This document shows, in pieces, positions 7,878 through 15,806 of a stretch of DNA of 64,000 nt (its first letter is position 1; every line of letters begins with the position of its first letter). Source of the stretch: Amycolatopsis sp. GM8 (lineage in GTDB: Bacteria; Actinomycetota; Actinomycetes; Mycobacteriales; Pseudonocardiaceae); assembly GCF_021653975.1 (NCBI RefSeq), contig NZ_JAJKFK010000001.1, positions 124,001 to 188,000 on the forward strand, read 5' to 3'. The position numbers and the translations under genes were made by a program. Under the pieces are notes generated by a model. That model searched no databases and had not been told where the DNA came from. It worked only from the letters and a program-made list of their open reading frames with translations.

Positions 7878-8681
7878 TCAGCGGTTGGCGTACTTGGGGG
7901 CGCGCTTTTCCAGGAACGAAAGCGCGGCTTCTTCGCGGTCCTCGGTCATCGCGGCGAGCACCTGCTGACGGTTCTCCAGCTCGATGGCCGACGCCAGCGA
8001 CGGCGCTTCCACCGCGGCCCACATGCCTTCCTTGGTGAGCAAAGTGGACAGTGGCGGGTTCTCGCTGATCTGCCCCGCGATTTCGAGCGCCTTGCCGAGA
8101 AGCTCCGCGACCGGAACGACGTCGGTGACCAGCCCGATGCGCAAGGCTTCGGCGGCGTCGAAACGCCGTGCCGTCAACAGCAGTTCGTGCGCCCGGCCGG
8201 CGCCGACGATGCGCGGCAGCAACCACGACGAGCCGAGGTCGCAGCCGGTGAAGCCGGCCCGCAGGTAGGCCGCGCAGAACACGGCCCCGTCCGCGGCGAT
8301 CCGGATGTCGGTGGCGGCGGCATAGGAAAGTCCCGCACCCGCGCACGCCCCGTTGATCGCCGCGATCACCGGCTGTTTCAACGCGCGCAGCCGGGTGATC
8401 GTCGCGGCGATCTCCGACTGGCGGGTGAGCAGCCCGCGCGTGGTGCCCTGCGCGGCGATCCGGTCGTCGTCGCCGTACCCGTTCAGGTCGAACCCGGCGC
8501 AGAACGCGCGGCCCTCACCGGTGAGCACGATCGCGCGCGCGGCGGTCTCGCGCTCGGCCTCCGCCAGCACGGAATGCAGGTCGAGCACCATCGGGAAATT
8601 GAGGGCGTTGAGGGAACCCGGCCGCCGGAACGTGATGCACAGGACCCCGTCGCCGATCGAACTCAGCTCAACCGTGCTCAT
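7878..8681 (-). CDS. Enoyl-CoA hydratase/isomerase family protein
   Basis: The 267-residue protein has the normal crotonase length. Visible blocks are ITFRRPGSLNALN, GEGRAFCAGFDLNGYG (oxyanion hole) and INGACAGAGLSYAAATDIRIA (second oxyanion segment); the region of catalytic Glu reads YLRAGFTGCDLGSSW, without the usual PExxxG. It ends with SFLEKRAPKYANR, an actinobacterial C-terminal signature of the group. It is the last gene of the minus-strand operon LLM - AMP ligase - SMP-30 - hydratase, 35 bp after the SMP-30 stop. A weak palindrome-like TTCAAC-GTTGAT-GGTGAC sits at 8693-8710. Confidence 0.85.
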   Translation of the reverse strand: MSTVELSSIGDGVLCITFRRPGSLNALNFPMVLDLHSVLAEAERETAARAIVLTGEGRAFCAGFDLNGYGDDDRIAAQGTTRGLLTRQSEIAATITRLRALKQPVIAAINGACAGAGLSYAAATDIRIAADGAVFCAAYLRAGFTGCDLGSSWLLPRIVGAGRAHELLLTARRFDAAEALRIGLVTDVVPVAELLGKALEIAGQISENPPLSTLLTKEGMWAAVEAPSLASAIELENRQQVLAAMTEDREEAALSFLEKRAPKYANR

Positions 8682-8716
8682 CCGCTCTCCTCTTCAACGT
8701 TGATGGTGACCGGCCG

Positions 8717-9571
8717 TCAGGGACGCACCCGCGCCCGCGGCGCCGCCAGTCCCGGACACGGCGCCGCCGTGCGGAAAACCGTGCCGCCGTCGGGATTCGG
8801 GTACTCGTCGCTCTCGCCGGTGAGGATGTACAGCACGTCCAGGTCCGGCCCGCCGAAGGCGACCGACGTCGCGAGCGCGTGCGGGACCGCGATCTCCCCG
8901 ACCCGAGCGCCGCGGTCGTCCCAGCCGACGACGACGCCCGCCCCGGCCATGGCCACCCACACCGAACCGTCGGCGGCCATCGCCATCCCATCGGGCAGGG
9001 CGTCGTACTCGCCGGTGTCCACGAACAACTCCCGCGACGCCGCGATGTCCCGCGGCGTCCCGTCGAGCGCGAACCGCCAGACGCACCGTTTCCCGGAGTC
9101 GACCGAGTACAGCACCTCGTCCGCGGGGTCGGCCGCGATGCCGTTGGCGATCTCCAGATCCTCGGTCAGCACGTGCGTGCCGCCGTCGGTGTCGATCAGG
9201 TAGAACCGCCCGGCCGCGTGCCCCGGCTTCGGCATCGACCCGGTGAACACCCGGCCGCGCCCGTCCGCGCTGAGGTCGTTGAAGAAGTACTCGTCCTCGC
9301 GCGGCTCCAGCAGGGTGACCGTGCGGTCGCCGTCCTTCACCGCGACGTTGCGCCCGCTCACCACGAACCCGCCGTCGGCGTGCGCGACCAGGCCGCCGAT
9401 CGCCTTGCGGTGCGGAATCACGATCGAGGGCTCGTCCGACCCGGGCGCGAACCGGAACACGCCGCCCTTGATCATGTCGGAGAACACCAGACCGTGCTCC
9501 GGGTACCACCGCGCCGCCTCGGTCAGCCCGTACCCGCCGTGCAGCGCCACCAGCTCACGCAACGCCGTCAT
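8717..9571 (-). CDS. SMP-30/gluconolactonase/LRE family protein
   Basis: The 284-residue six-bladed beta-propeller is of the SMP-30 family, Ca2+/Zn2+-dependent lactone hydrolases. Metal-ligand blocks are visible as TEAARWYPEHGL (Glu), EYFFNDLSADGRGRVF (Asn), EIANGIAADP (Asn) and LPDGMAMAADGSVWVA (Asp). ATG 9571 overlaps the stop of the AMP-ligase gene (ATGA), so the two are translationally coupled. Together with LLM-type monooxygenases in the regulon, a lactonase fits ring opening of a lactone formed by oxygen insertion (inference). Confidence 0.85.
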   Translation of the reverse strand: MTALRELVALHGGYGLTEAARWYPEHGLVFSDMIKGGVFRFAPGSDEPSIVIPHRKAIGGLVAHADGGFVVSGRNVAVKDGDRTVTLLEPREDEYFFNDLSADGRGRVFTGSMPKPGHAAGRFYLIDTDGGTHVLTEDLEIANGIAADPADEVLYSVDSGKRCVWRFALDGTPRDIAASRELFVDTGEYDALPDGMAMAADGSVWVAMAGAGVVVGWDDRGARVGEIAVPHALATSVAFGGPDLDVLYILTGESDEYPNPDGGTVFRTAAPCPGLAAPRARVRP

Positions 9572-11109
9572 TTCAGTAGTTTCCGGTTGACCTTGCCGGT
9601 CGGCGTCATCGGCAGCTCGTCCACGAACTTCACGATCCGGGGCTTCTTGTACGACGCGAGCCGTTCCCCGACGTACGACGACACCTCCGCCTCGGTCAGC
9701 GACGACCCCGGCACGCGCACGACGACGGCCTTCACGACCTCGCCCCACGCCTCGTCCGGCGTGCCGACCACGACCACCTCGTCGATGCTCGGATGGTCGG
9801 ACAGGCAGCGCTCGACCTCGCTCGGGAAGACGTTCTCGCCGCCGGAGATGATCATGCTCTTGAGCCGGTCGACGATGTAGAAGAACCCTTCCTCGTCCCA
9901 GGTCGCGCCGTCACCGGTGTGGATCCAGCCGTCCCGCATGACCTCGGCCGTCTCCTCCGGCTTGTTCCAGTAGTGCAGCATGTTGTTCGGGCCGCGGTGG
10001 CACAGCTCGCCCATCGTGCGGCCGTCACGCGGCACCGGCTTGCCGGTCTCGGGGTCGAGCACGGCCAGCGTGGAGAGGATCGTGGAGTTGCCGCACGAGC
10101 GCAGCAGTTCCGGCTTCTCCCCGGACAGCGCCCGCCGGTGCGCCTCGGGGCCGAGGTAGGTGCCGGGGCCGAACTCGGTCATCCCCCACGCCTGCATCAG
10201 CCCGGCGCCGAAGAGCTCGCCCGCCCGGCGGATGGTGTCCGCGCCCATCGGCGCCCCGCCGTACTCCAGCAGCCGGACCGAGGGGGTCGGCTTGCCGTCA
10301 CGTTCCAGTTCGGACACCAGCCGCGGCAGCATCGCGCCGATCGCCATGAACGCCGAGACGTTCTCCTGCCGGATCAGCTCCAGCATGTTGTCGGTCTCGA
10401 AGTTCGCCACCACGACCGGCCGCCCGCGCAGCAGGTACGCGAACGCCATGTACCCGACGACGTGGAACAGCTGGCCCAGCATCAGGTACACGTCGTTCTC
10501 CGCGACCCGGGTGCCCGCCAGGTAGTCGATCGTGCAGGCACCGTAGCTGTACTGCGAGTGCACGGCGCTCTTCGGGACACCCGTCGTGCCGCCGGTCGAG
10601 ATGGCGACGAACGGCTGGAACAGCAGCGAGCCCGGGTCCGGCAGTAGCGGGCGCACGTCGCCGGCCCGCGTCCGGACCCTGGCCAGCAGGTCCTCGTACT
10701 CGGTGTCCTTGCCGCTGGCCCATTCGACCCACGTGGTGTCCACCTGGGTCCGGATCTGGTCCACGACGTCGGCGAACTCGGCTTCGTAGAACACGACCGA
10801 CGGCGTCGCGTCCCGCAGCGCCGTCACGACCTGCTCCGGGGAGAAGCGCCAGTTCAGCGGGAACAGCAGCGATCCGGTGCGGGCACAGGCCAGGTACAGC
10901 TCCATGAGCTCCATCGAGTTGCGCGACAGCGCGGCGACCCGGCTGCCCGGCCGGATGCCGTGCACGTCGAACAGGGCCGTGGCCAGCAGGCCCGTCCGGT
11001 CGGCCAGCTGGCCGTACGTCCGGTTGATGCCGCTGACAGGATCGATCAATGCGGGTTGCGCCGCGTTGCGCGCCGCGAACATGTCGGCGAGGCCGGCAAT
11101 GTTGATCAT
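9568..11109 (-). CDS. AMP-binding acyl-CoA ligase
   Basis: The 513-residue protein is a member of the ANL superfamily that adenylates a carboxylate and transfers it to CoA. The P-loop is ISTGGTTGVPKS (about residue 170). The A5 motif region is MQAWGMTEFG. The hinge is GWIHTGDGATWDEEGFFYIVDRLKSMI with SGGENVFPSEVE, and the catalytic Lys is in TGKVNRKLLK at the C-terminus. It sits between LLM and SMP-30 genes in one operon and would activate the acid for the two enoyl-CoA hydratases. The substrate is not predictable from the sequence. Confidence 0.9.
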   Translation of the reverse strand: MINIAGLADMFAARNAAQPALIDPVSGINRTYGQLADRTGLLATALFDVHGIRPGSRVAALSRNSMELMELYLACARTGSLLFPLNWRFSPEQVVTALRDATPSVVFYEAEFADVVDQIRTQVDTTWVEWASGKDTEYEDLLARVRTRAGDVRPLLPDPGSLLFQPFVAISTGGTTGVPKSAVHSQYSYGACTIDYLAGTRVAENDVYLMLGQLFHVVGYMAFAYLLRGRPVVVANFETDNMLELIRQENVSAFMAIGAMLPRLVSELERDGKPTPSVRLLEYGGAPMGADTIRRAGELFGAGLMQAWGMTEFGPGTYLGPEAHRRALSGEKPELLRSCGNSTILSTLAVLDPETGKPVPRDGRTMGELCHRGPNNMLHYWNKPEETAEVMRDGWIHTGDGATWDEEGFFYIVDRLKSMIISGGENVFPSEVERCLSDHPSIDEVVVVGTPDEAWGEVVKAVVVRVPGSSLTEAEVSSYVGERLASYKKPRIVKFVDELPMTPTGKVNRKLLK

Positions 11110-11148
11110 CGAGGTTCTCCCTGACCGGGGAATGGGGAACGAGGCGTG

Positions 11149-12225
11149 CTAGCCGAACGCCGGAAGAACCTCCTTGCCGAACAACCGGATCGCGTCCATC
11201 GTGTGCTCGTGGGGCATGTCCTTGTACTGAACGAACAAGAGTAGCCGGTCCACGCCGATCTCCTCGTACTTCTTGGCCAGCTTGACGCACCGTTCCGGGT
11301 CGCCGACCAGAACCATTTCCTTGTTCTCGAGGTAGTCGTAAGTGAACTTGTCGTAGTCGACGCCGACGAAACGCTGGTAATAGTCGTAGGAACTGTTGTC
11401 CTTGAGCTCCGGAATGAGCGACACCAGCAGTTCGATCTGGTCGTGCTGGTACTGCATGACCCCGGCCCGCGCGCGCTCGCGCGCCAGCTCGTTCGTCTCC
11501 GCGCAGTGCGCCATCACGAACACGGCGGTCTGGTCGTTGGCCACGGCGCCGATCGGGTCGGCCGTCTTGATCCGCTCGCGGTACTTCGCGATGCGGCTGG
11601 CGACCTCCTGCACGTCCAGCGCGAGCGTGAACGACAGCAGGCCGAGCCCCAGCGCGCCGGCGATCTCGTGCGACTCGGGGCTGGTGCACGACATCCACAG
11701 CGGTGGGTGCGGCTGCTGCAGCGGCTTCGGCACCAGCGTGCGCGGGGCCTGCTTGAAGTACTTGCCCTCGTGCTCGACGACGGGGTTCTGCCACGCCTTG
11801 AGGATCAGCTCCAGGGACTCACGCCACATCTCACGCGTCTCGGCCGGGTTGATGCCGAAACCGCCGAGTTCGGGCAGCGTCGCGGAGCGGCCGGTGCCGA
11901 ACTCGAGCCGGCCCTGCGAAAGCAGGTCCAGCGTCGCGGCCTGCTCGGCCGCGCGGATCGGGTGGTTGTACGGGTACGGCAGGAGCCGCACGCCGTGCCC
12001 GATGCGCATCCGCGTGGTGTTCGCCGCCGCCCAGGTCAGCAGGACTTCGGGGGCGGAGGCGTGGGAAAAGGATTCGAGGAAGTGGTGCTCGACCGAGAAG
12101 AGGGTCTTGAAGCCGACCTCTTCGGCGAGCTTGATCTGCTCGAACATTTCGTGGAAGTGGCGCGACTCGTCCTCACGCGAGACCCCGGAAGGCATCTGCC
12201 ACTCGTAAAGAAGCCCGAATTCCAA
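11149..12225 (-). CDS. LLM class flavin-dependent oxidoreductase
   Basis: The 358-residue luciferase-like protein has LEFGLLYEWQMP at the N-terminus, SVEHHFLESFSHASAPE (active-site EHH), LSQGRLEFGTGRSATLPEL and HPPLWMSCTSPES. TTG 12225 is preferred because GGGAG stands 7 bases upstream; an alternative TTG is at 12255. It is the promoter-proximal gene of the four-gene catabolic operon and has the perfect operator palindrome 72 bases upstream. It is only distantly similar to the LLM protein at 4161-5315, so the two are probably not a heterodimer of recent origin. Confidence 0.85.
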   Translation of the reverse strand: MEFGLLYEWQMPSGVSREDESRHFHEMFEQIKLAEEVGFKTLFSVEHHFLESFSHASAPEVLLTWAAANTTRMRIGHGVRLLPYPYNHPIRAAEQAATLDLLSQGRLEFGTGRSATLPELGGFGINPAETREMWRESLELILKAWQNPVVEHEGKYFKQAPRTLVPKPLQQPHPPLWMSCTSPESHEIAGALGLGLLSFTLALDVQEVASRIAKYRERIKTADPIGAVANDQTAVFVMAHCAETNELARERARAGVMQYQHDQIELLVSLIPELKDNSSYDYYQRFVGVDYDKFTYDYLENKEMVLVGDPERCVKLAKKYEEIGVDRLLLFVQYKDMPHEHTMDAIRLFGKEVLPAFG

Positions 12226-12296
12226 CTCAATCTCCCGTGATCGCAGTCTTCGCAAGTCGTACCGAACTCAAATCGTGCCTGCCGTCCCCTCGATCT

Positions 12297-12314
12297 GTCA
12301 ACCCTGGCGTTGAC
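12297..12314. promoter_or_regulatory. Perfect operator palindrome upstream of the LLM-ligase operon
   Basis: GTCAAC-CCTGGC-GTTGAC, both arms perfect, 72 bases before the TTG start of the LLM gene. This is the clearest copy after 5389-5406 and supports the consensus. Confidence 0.75.
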
Positions 12315-12601
12315 TGAGCGGGGATTCCGTTTAACCACAGGGAGATCGCCGTGCGTGGACGTGCTCGGTCAGTCCGTCCAGGCGCGGCAACACGTCCGTT
12401 GACGGACGCGACGGAACCTCGAAGGCGATCTCCAGGTCTTCCGGCGCGTTCGAGGGCGCCGAGCTTCGGGCGATCCGCGGCGGCGAGCCACGCGGCGGCC
12501 TCGTGCTTCTAGAGCGCGCATCGCGAGCACGTGCTCACGGGCGCGTGCGCGGATCGACACCGTGACCGGCGGCGCATCCACTCAACGCCGAGGGGAGGCC
12601 C
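12315..12601. other. Intergenic stretch with no recognised gene
   Basis: No open frame here has coherent protein features. Short frames on the minus strand (12369-12581) are Arg-rich and look like GC-driven noise. The segment separates the catabolic regulon from the mce remnant. Confidence 0.5.
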
Positions 12602-12800
12602 GTGGACATCTCGCCCGCGCGCACAAGGAAACGATCCGGACGCCGCGCCGCACTGGCCGCAGCCGTCCTCACCCTGTTCGGCGCTGCACCAGATCGACGG
12701 GGACAACGACCAGCTCGTGTGTGGCACCCTGCCGTGCCGCTCGCCGCTCAGCGCGGTCAATGCCGAGCCGCTGCCGTACCCGCGGGCCGCGCTGCGCTGA
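12602..12800 (+). pseudogene. Frameshifted small secreted peptide
   Basis: GTG 12602 has an unusually strong Shine-Dalgarno (GAGGGGAGG). The first 28 codons encode a textbook signal peptide: a basic N-terminus (RTRKRSGRR) then a hydrophobic run AALAAAVLTLFGA. After about base 12684 this frame becomes Arg/Pro-rich noise antisense to the Mce-associated gene. The -1 frame instead reads HQIDGDNDQLVCGTLPCRSP and ends sensibly at 12800. I read this as a short exported protein disrupted by one indel, or a sequencing error. The family is not recognised; the mature part has two Cys residues. Confidence 0.4.
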
Positions 12801-12847
12801 CCCGGGTGTCGGCGATCGCCCCCCGGCGGCGATCGCCGGACACCTCG

Positions 12848-13408
12848 TTACAGCGGCGTCATCTGCGAGACGCGCCAGCCGCCGTCGACGTTCTTGACGA
12901 CGACCCGCACCCGGCTCCCGGTGTAGATGGGCTGGTCGGTGCCGTCCGCCTGGGACTGCTGGTTGAGGAACAGCAGCAGCGCCACCTGGTCGCGCGACGC
13001 GTCCACCACCGACTCGGCCGCGACCGTCGTCGTCGTGACGAGCTTGCGGCTCTTCGCCGCCGGCGCGACGGTGTTGGTGACCAGCTGCGCGTAGTCGTTC
13101 TTGAACGCGTCCGTGAGCAGATCGGCCCGCTGGTTCGCCGCGCCGTCGATGGACCGGTAGTCGTACGACAGCAGGGTCGCGACGTTCTTCTTCGCCGCGT
13201 CGGACGCCTCCGTGCGCGCCGCCTCCGTGTCACCGACCCGCTGGTGCACGACGAACGCCGTACCCGCCGCGCCGGCCAGGATCACCGTGACCGCGCCGAG
13301 GATGCCGAGTGTCCACTTCGGACTATTCCGCACGAACAGCACCAGGCGGAAGACCACGAGCAGGATCCGCTGCGGCAGCCACAGCAGGATCGCCTTCACC
13401 TTGCTCAT
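12848..13408 (-). CDS. Mce-associated membrane protein (Mas)
   Basis: This 186-residue protein has a short cytosolic start, one transmembrane helix at about residues 33-55 (WTLGILGAVTVILAGAAGTAFV) and an extracytoplasmic domain with FKNDYAQLVTNTVAPAAKSR and a C-terminal VKNVDGGWRVSQM. The fold is the NTF2-like domain typical of Mas proteins encoded 3' of mce operons, which help assemble or stabilise the Mce lipid-import complex. Its ATG overlaps the stop of the second Mas gene by 4 bp. Confidence 0.85.
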   Translation of the reverse strand: MSKVKAILLWLPQRILLVVFRLVLFVRNSPKWTLGILGAVTVILAGAAGTAFVVHQRVGDTEAARTEASDAAKKNVATLLSYDYRSIDGAANQRADLLTDAFKNDYAQLVTNTVAPAAKSRKLVTTTTVAAESVVDASRDQVALLLFLNQQSQADGTDQPIYTGSRVRVVVKNVDGGWRVSQMTPL

Positions 13409-14103
13409 TGGACGAACTCCACTCGTGAGGCGAGCCAGCGGCCGTCACCCTGGCGCTGCAGCTCGATGGACATCCGGTACCAGCGGTCCTCGCCGGCCTT
13501 GTCGTCCTTGTTCTTCACGCTGCTGGTGATCGCCACGAGCACCTTCGCGTCGTTGCCGTCGAGGCTGGTGATACCGGACTCCGCGACCTTGCCGGTGCTG
13601 ACCACCTGCGCCTGGTTCACCAGGTCGAGGTAGGAGTCGACGTTGGCCTGGAACTGGTTGGCGAAGTCGCCCGTCCCGGTGGACAGGATCCGCTGGATGT
13701 CCTGCTTTCCGGTGGCGTAGTTGATGGTGGCCAGGTTGATCGCCACCTGCCGCCCGGCGTCCAGCGCGGCCGCGCGGTCGTCGTTGCGCTGCTTGTCCGA
13801 GAGCAGTTTGCTGCCGAAGATCCCGCCGAACACGAGCGCGGCGACGCAGAGCGCACACAGCAGCGCCCCGATCGCGATGGTCACCTTCGACCAGGGCCGC
13901 CGCTGCTCCGGTTCGGGCTCGGGCTCCGGTTCGGCCTCGTCAACGTCAACGTCCACGGCGTCTTCGTCGACCTCCGGGACCACCGCGTCGGCCTTGGCGC
14001 GCTTGAACGGCGTCGGCTTGCGCTTCTCTTCGGGCGCGGCAGCGGCGTCCGGCGGTGCTTCGACGGTCACGGTGTGAGACCGCCCAGGACCAGGTTCTGC
14101 CAT
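13405..14103 (-). CDS. Mce-associated membrane protein (Mas) with acidic N-terminal tail
   Basis: The 232-residue protein has a Pro/Asp/Glu-rich cytosolic N-terminus (residues 1-70, including EAEPEPEPEPEQ), one transmembrane helix (VTIAIGALLCALCVAALVFG) and a periplasmic-side Mas domain with NYATGKQDIQRILSTGTGDF and a C-terminal GDGRWLASRVEFVQ. ATG 14103 has AAGGAG six bases upstream and begins 37 bp inside the 3' end of mceF. Its partner is the following Mas gene (4-bp overlap). It is expected to sit in the cell envelope next to the Mce transporter. Confidence 0.85.
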   Translation of the reverse strand: MAEPGPGRSHTVTVEAPPDAAAAPEEKRKPTPFKRAKADAVVPEVDEDAVDVDVDEAEPEPEPEPEQRRPWSKVTIAIGALLCALCVAALVFGGIFGSKLLSDKQRNDDRAAALDAGRQVAINLATINYATGKQDIQRILSTGTGDFANQFQANVDSYLDLVNQAQVVSTGKVAESGITSLDGNDAKVLVAITSSVKNKDDKAGEDRWYRMSIELQRQGDGRWLASRVEFVQ

Positions 14104-15407
14104 GTCAGCTCCTTTGGTGATGGTGGCTGAGTTCCCGGGCCACCGAGTAGTCCGAGCACGTTGTTGCCCAGTTGCGCGGCCGGGTTGTCGACCGGGATCA
14201 GGTCCTTGCCCGGGCTGGTCGCCGAGTACCCGTCGCCGCGGCACTGGTAGATGGTCGCCGCCCTCCTTCCCGGCGGGGAGCCAGGCTCGAAACACTGCAG
14301 GTTGCGGGCACCGCGCGTGACACGCGGGTCGTTCTGGGGGATCTGGCAGTAGGCGGTCTTGGGGAACGCCTCGTCCGTCAGGTCCTCCGGGCCGCGGGGC
14401 CCGAGCGGCTGGTTCTCCGTGGGCCAGCCCTCCGAACAGCCACCCGGGTAGTTCGCGATCGTCTTGAACGCGAGCCGGAACTGCCCGCCGCGGTCCGGGG
14501 CCGCGCCCAGGATCTCGGCGGCGGCGACCATCGGGTAGACGACCAGGACCTCTTCGATCGGCTTGTGATACGCGGCCGCGAGGTCCGTCAACACGCCCGA
14601 TGACGACAGCAGTGTCGGCGCGCTCGAGGACAGATCCTGGAAGAAGCCCTGCACCTGGCTCGCCGCACCCGGCACCGACCGCAGCAGCTGACGGAAGTCC
14701 CCGTCGCTTTGCTCGAGCCGGCCGGTGAAGGCCGCGAGGTCCTTGGTCCACTGCCGGATGGCCGGCGTGGTGGACAGCTGACTGTCCAGCACCGGTTCGG
14801 CGTCGGTGAGCAGTTTGCTCGTGGGGCCGTAGTTGGCGTCCGCCTGCCGCACGAGGTTGTCCGTATTGGACAGCAGGCTCCGCAGATCCGGCTCCAGGCC
14901 TTGGAAAGCCTGCTGGGCCTCGTTGAGGACCACGCCAAGGCTGTCCGTCGGCACCGAGGTCAACAGGCCGTTGACATCGTCGAGCACCTGCGCGATCTGC
15001 CGCGGGATGTGTGTGTGGTCGAGCGGGATCCGCGTCCCGTCCTTCATCGCGGCCGTCGCGCCGGGCCGGGGCACGAAGTCGACGTACTGCTCACCGATCG
15101 CCGACACGCTCAGGATGTTCGCGTCGACGTCCTCCGGCACGGCGGCCGAGTTGTCGATGCTCATGTCGACGTCCACCCCGTCGGGGGCGAGCCGCACGTC
15201 CTTCACCTTGCCGACCTGGACGCCGCGGTAGGTGACGTTGGCGTACGGGTAGATCCCGGCGCCCTCGCTGAACCGCGCGGTCACGTCGATCTTCCCGACG
15301 CCCATCAGATCGGGCACGCGGGCGTACTGGAAGAAGATGATCGCGCCCGCCGTCAGCGACAGGATCGTGAAGACGATGAGCTGGATCCGGACGAACCGGG
15401 TGATCAC
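14067..15407 (-). CDS. mceF: MCE family protein, MceF position
   Basis: The 446-residue protein has an N-terminal signal-anchor ([20 protein letters not shown]), an MlaD/MCE domain at about residues 38-115 ([27 protein letters not shown]) and a helical Mce C-terminal region, ending [14 protein letters not shown]. These features match MceF, the last substrate-binding subunit of actinobacterial Mce lipid importers. GTG 15407 overlaps the preceding mceE stop. Genes yrbEA/B and mceA-D, normally directly upstream, are absent: the operon is cut in mceE at about 15,636. Whether MceF can still function depends on whether the rest exists elsewhere. Confidence 0.88.
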   Translation of the reverse strand: MITRFVRIQLIVFTILSLTAGAIIFFQYARVPDLMGVGKIDVTARFSEGAGIYPYANVTYRGVQVGKVKDVRLAPDGVDVDMSIDNSAAVPEDVDANILSVSAIGEQYVDFVPRPGATAAMKDGTRIPLDHTHIPRQIAQVLDDVNGLLTSVPTDSLGVVLNEAQQAFQGLEPDLRSLLSNTDNLVRQADANYGPTSKLLTDAEPVLDSQLSTTPAIRQWTKDLAAFTGRLEQSDGDFRQLLRSVPGAASQVQGFFQDLSSSAPTLLSSSGVLTDLAAAYHKPIEEVLVVYPMVAAAEILGAAPDRGGQFRLAFKTIANYPGGCSEGWPTENQPLGPRGPEDLTDEAFPKTAYCQIPQNDPRVTRGARNLQCFEPGSPPGRRAATIYQCRGDGYSATSPGKDLIPVDNPAAQLGNNVLGLLGGPGTQPPSPKELTWQNLVLGGLTP

Positions 15408-15636
15408 GGGTTACCGCCTTTCGCGCCGAGTAGCCCGTCCAGCAGGCCTTCGACCGAGTTCGGGTCGACCGGCGGCTGTGCCGGCGGGGTCGCGCTGGGA
15501 GAGGCCGCCGGCGCTCCCGGCAGGAGCCCGGACTGCGGTGCCTGCGGTGCCCCCGGCTGCGGACCGGGCATCGGCGGCGCGGCGACGGCCGGCGCGGGCG
15601 GCGGGTTCACCGGTGCGGTCAGCGGGTTGTCCGCGC
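15404..15636 (-). pseudogene. C-terminal fragment of MceE
   Basis: About 77 codons remain, a Pro/Ala-rich tail ([20 protein letters not shown] ... [16 protein letters not shown]) joined to mceF by a GTGA overlap, as expected for the gene before mceF. Upstream of about 15,636 the frame runs antisense through thiolase coding sequence, so the lipoprotein signal and MCE domain are gone. The cut coincides with the cut end of the thiolase on the other strand. Confidence 0.7.
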
Positions 15637-15795
15637 GGCGGCGCGATCGCGCTGGGCCACCCGCTCGGCGCGTCGGGCACCCGCCTGCTGACCACGCTGG
15701 TCAACCACCTGCACGCGACCGGCGGCCGCTACGGGCTGCAGACCATGTGCGAGGGCGGCGGCATGGCCAACGCCACCCTGATCGAGCGCCTGTAG
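15637..15795 (+). pseudogene. C-terminal fragment of a thiolase (acetyl-CoA acetyltransferase family)
   Basis: The 52 codons start exactly at [18 protein letters not shown], the His-containing active-site block of thiolases, and go on to [19 protein letters not shown] with the second catalytic Cys and a normal stop. The Asn that normally precedes GG is missing, and everything upstream is the mceE tail on the opposite strand. The fragment has no start codon of its own and is not expected to be functional. The intact gene was probably operonic with the acyl-CoA dehydrogenase 11 bp downstream. Confidence 0.85.
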
Positions 15796-15806
15796 GAGCA
15801 TTTTCG

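Noticed and set aside
8693..8710. TTCAAC-GTTGAT-GGTGAC upstream of the enoyl-CoA hydratase as a full operator
   Set aside because: Ten of 12 arm positions match, but it overlaps the ribosome site within an operon; kept only as a remark in the hydratase entry.
12684..13633. Continuation of the GTG 12602 frame as a 343-codon protein
   Set aside because: After the signal peptide it is antisense to the Mce-associated genes and has the composition of a shadow frame; only the first 28 codons are credible.
14959..14975. GTCAAC-AGGCC-GTTGAC inside mceF as another operator of the regulon
   Set aside because: The spacer is 5 instead of 6 and it lies in coding sequence far from a start codon; probably chance.
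12848..15636. A complete mce lipid-import operon
   Set aside because: Only mceF, the tail of mceE and two Mas genes are present; yrbE and mceA-D are missing from the window.
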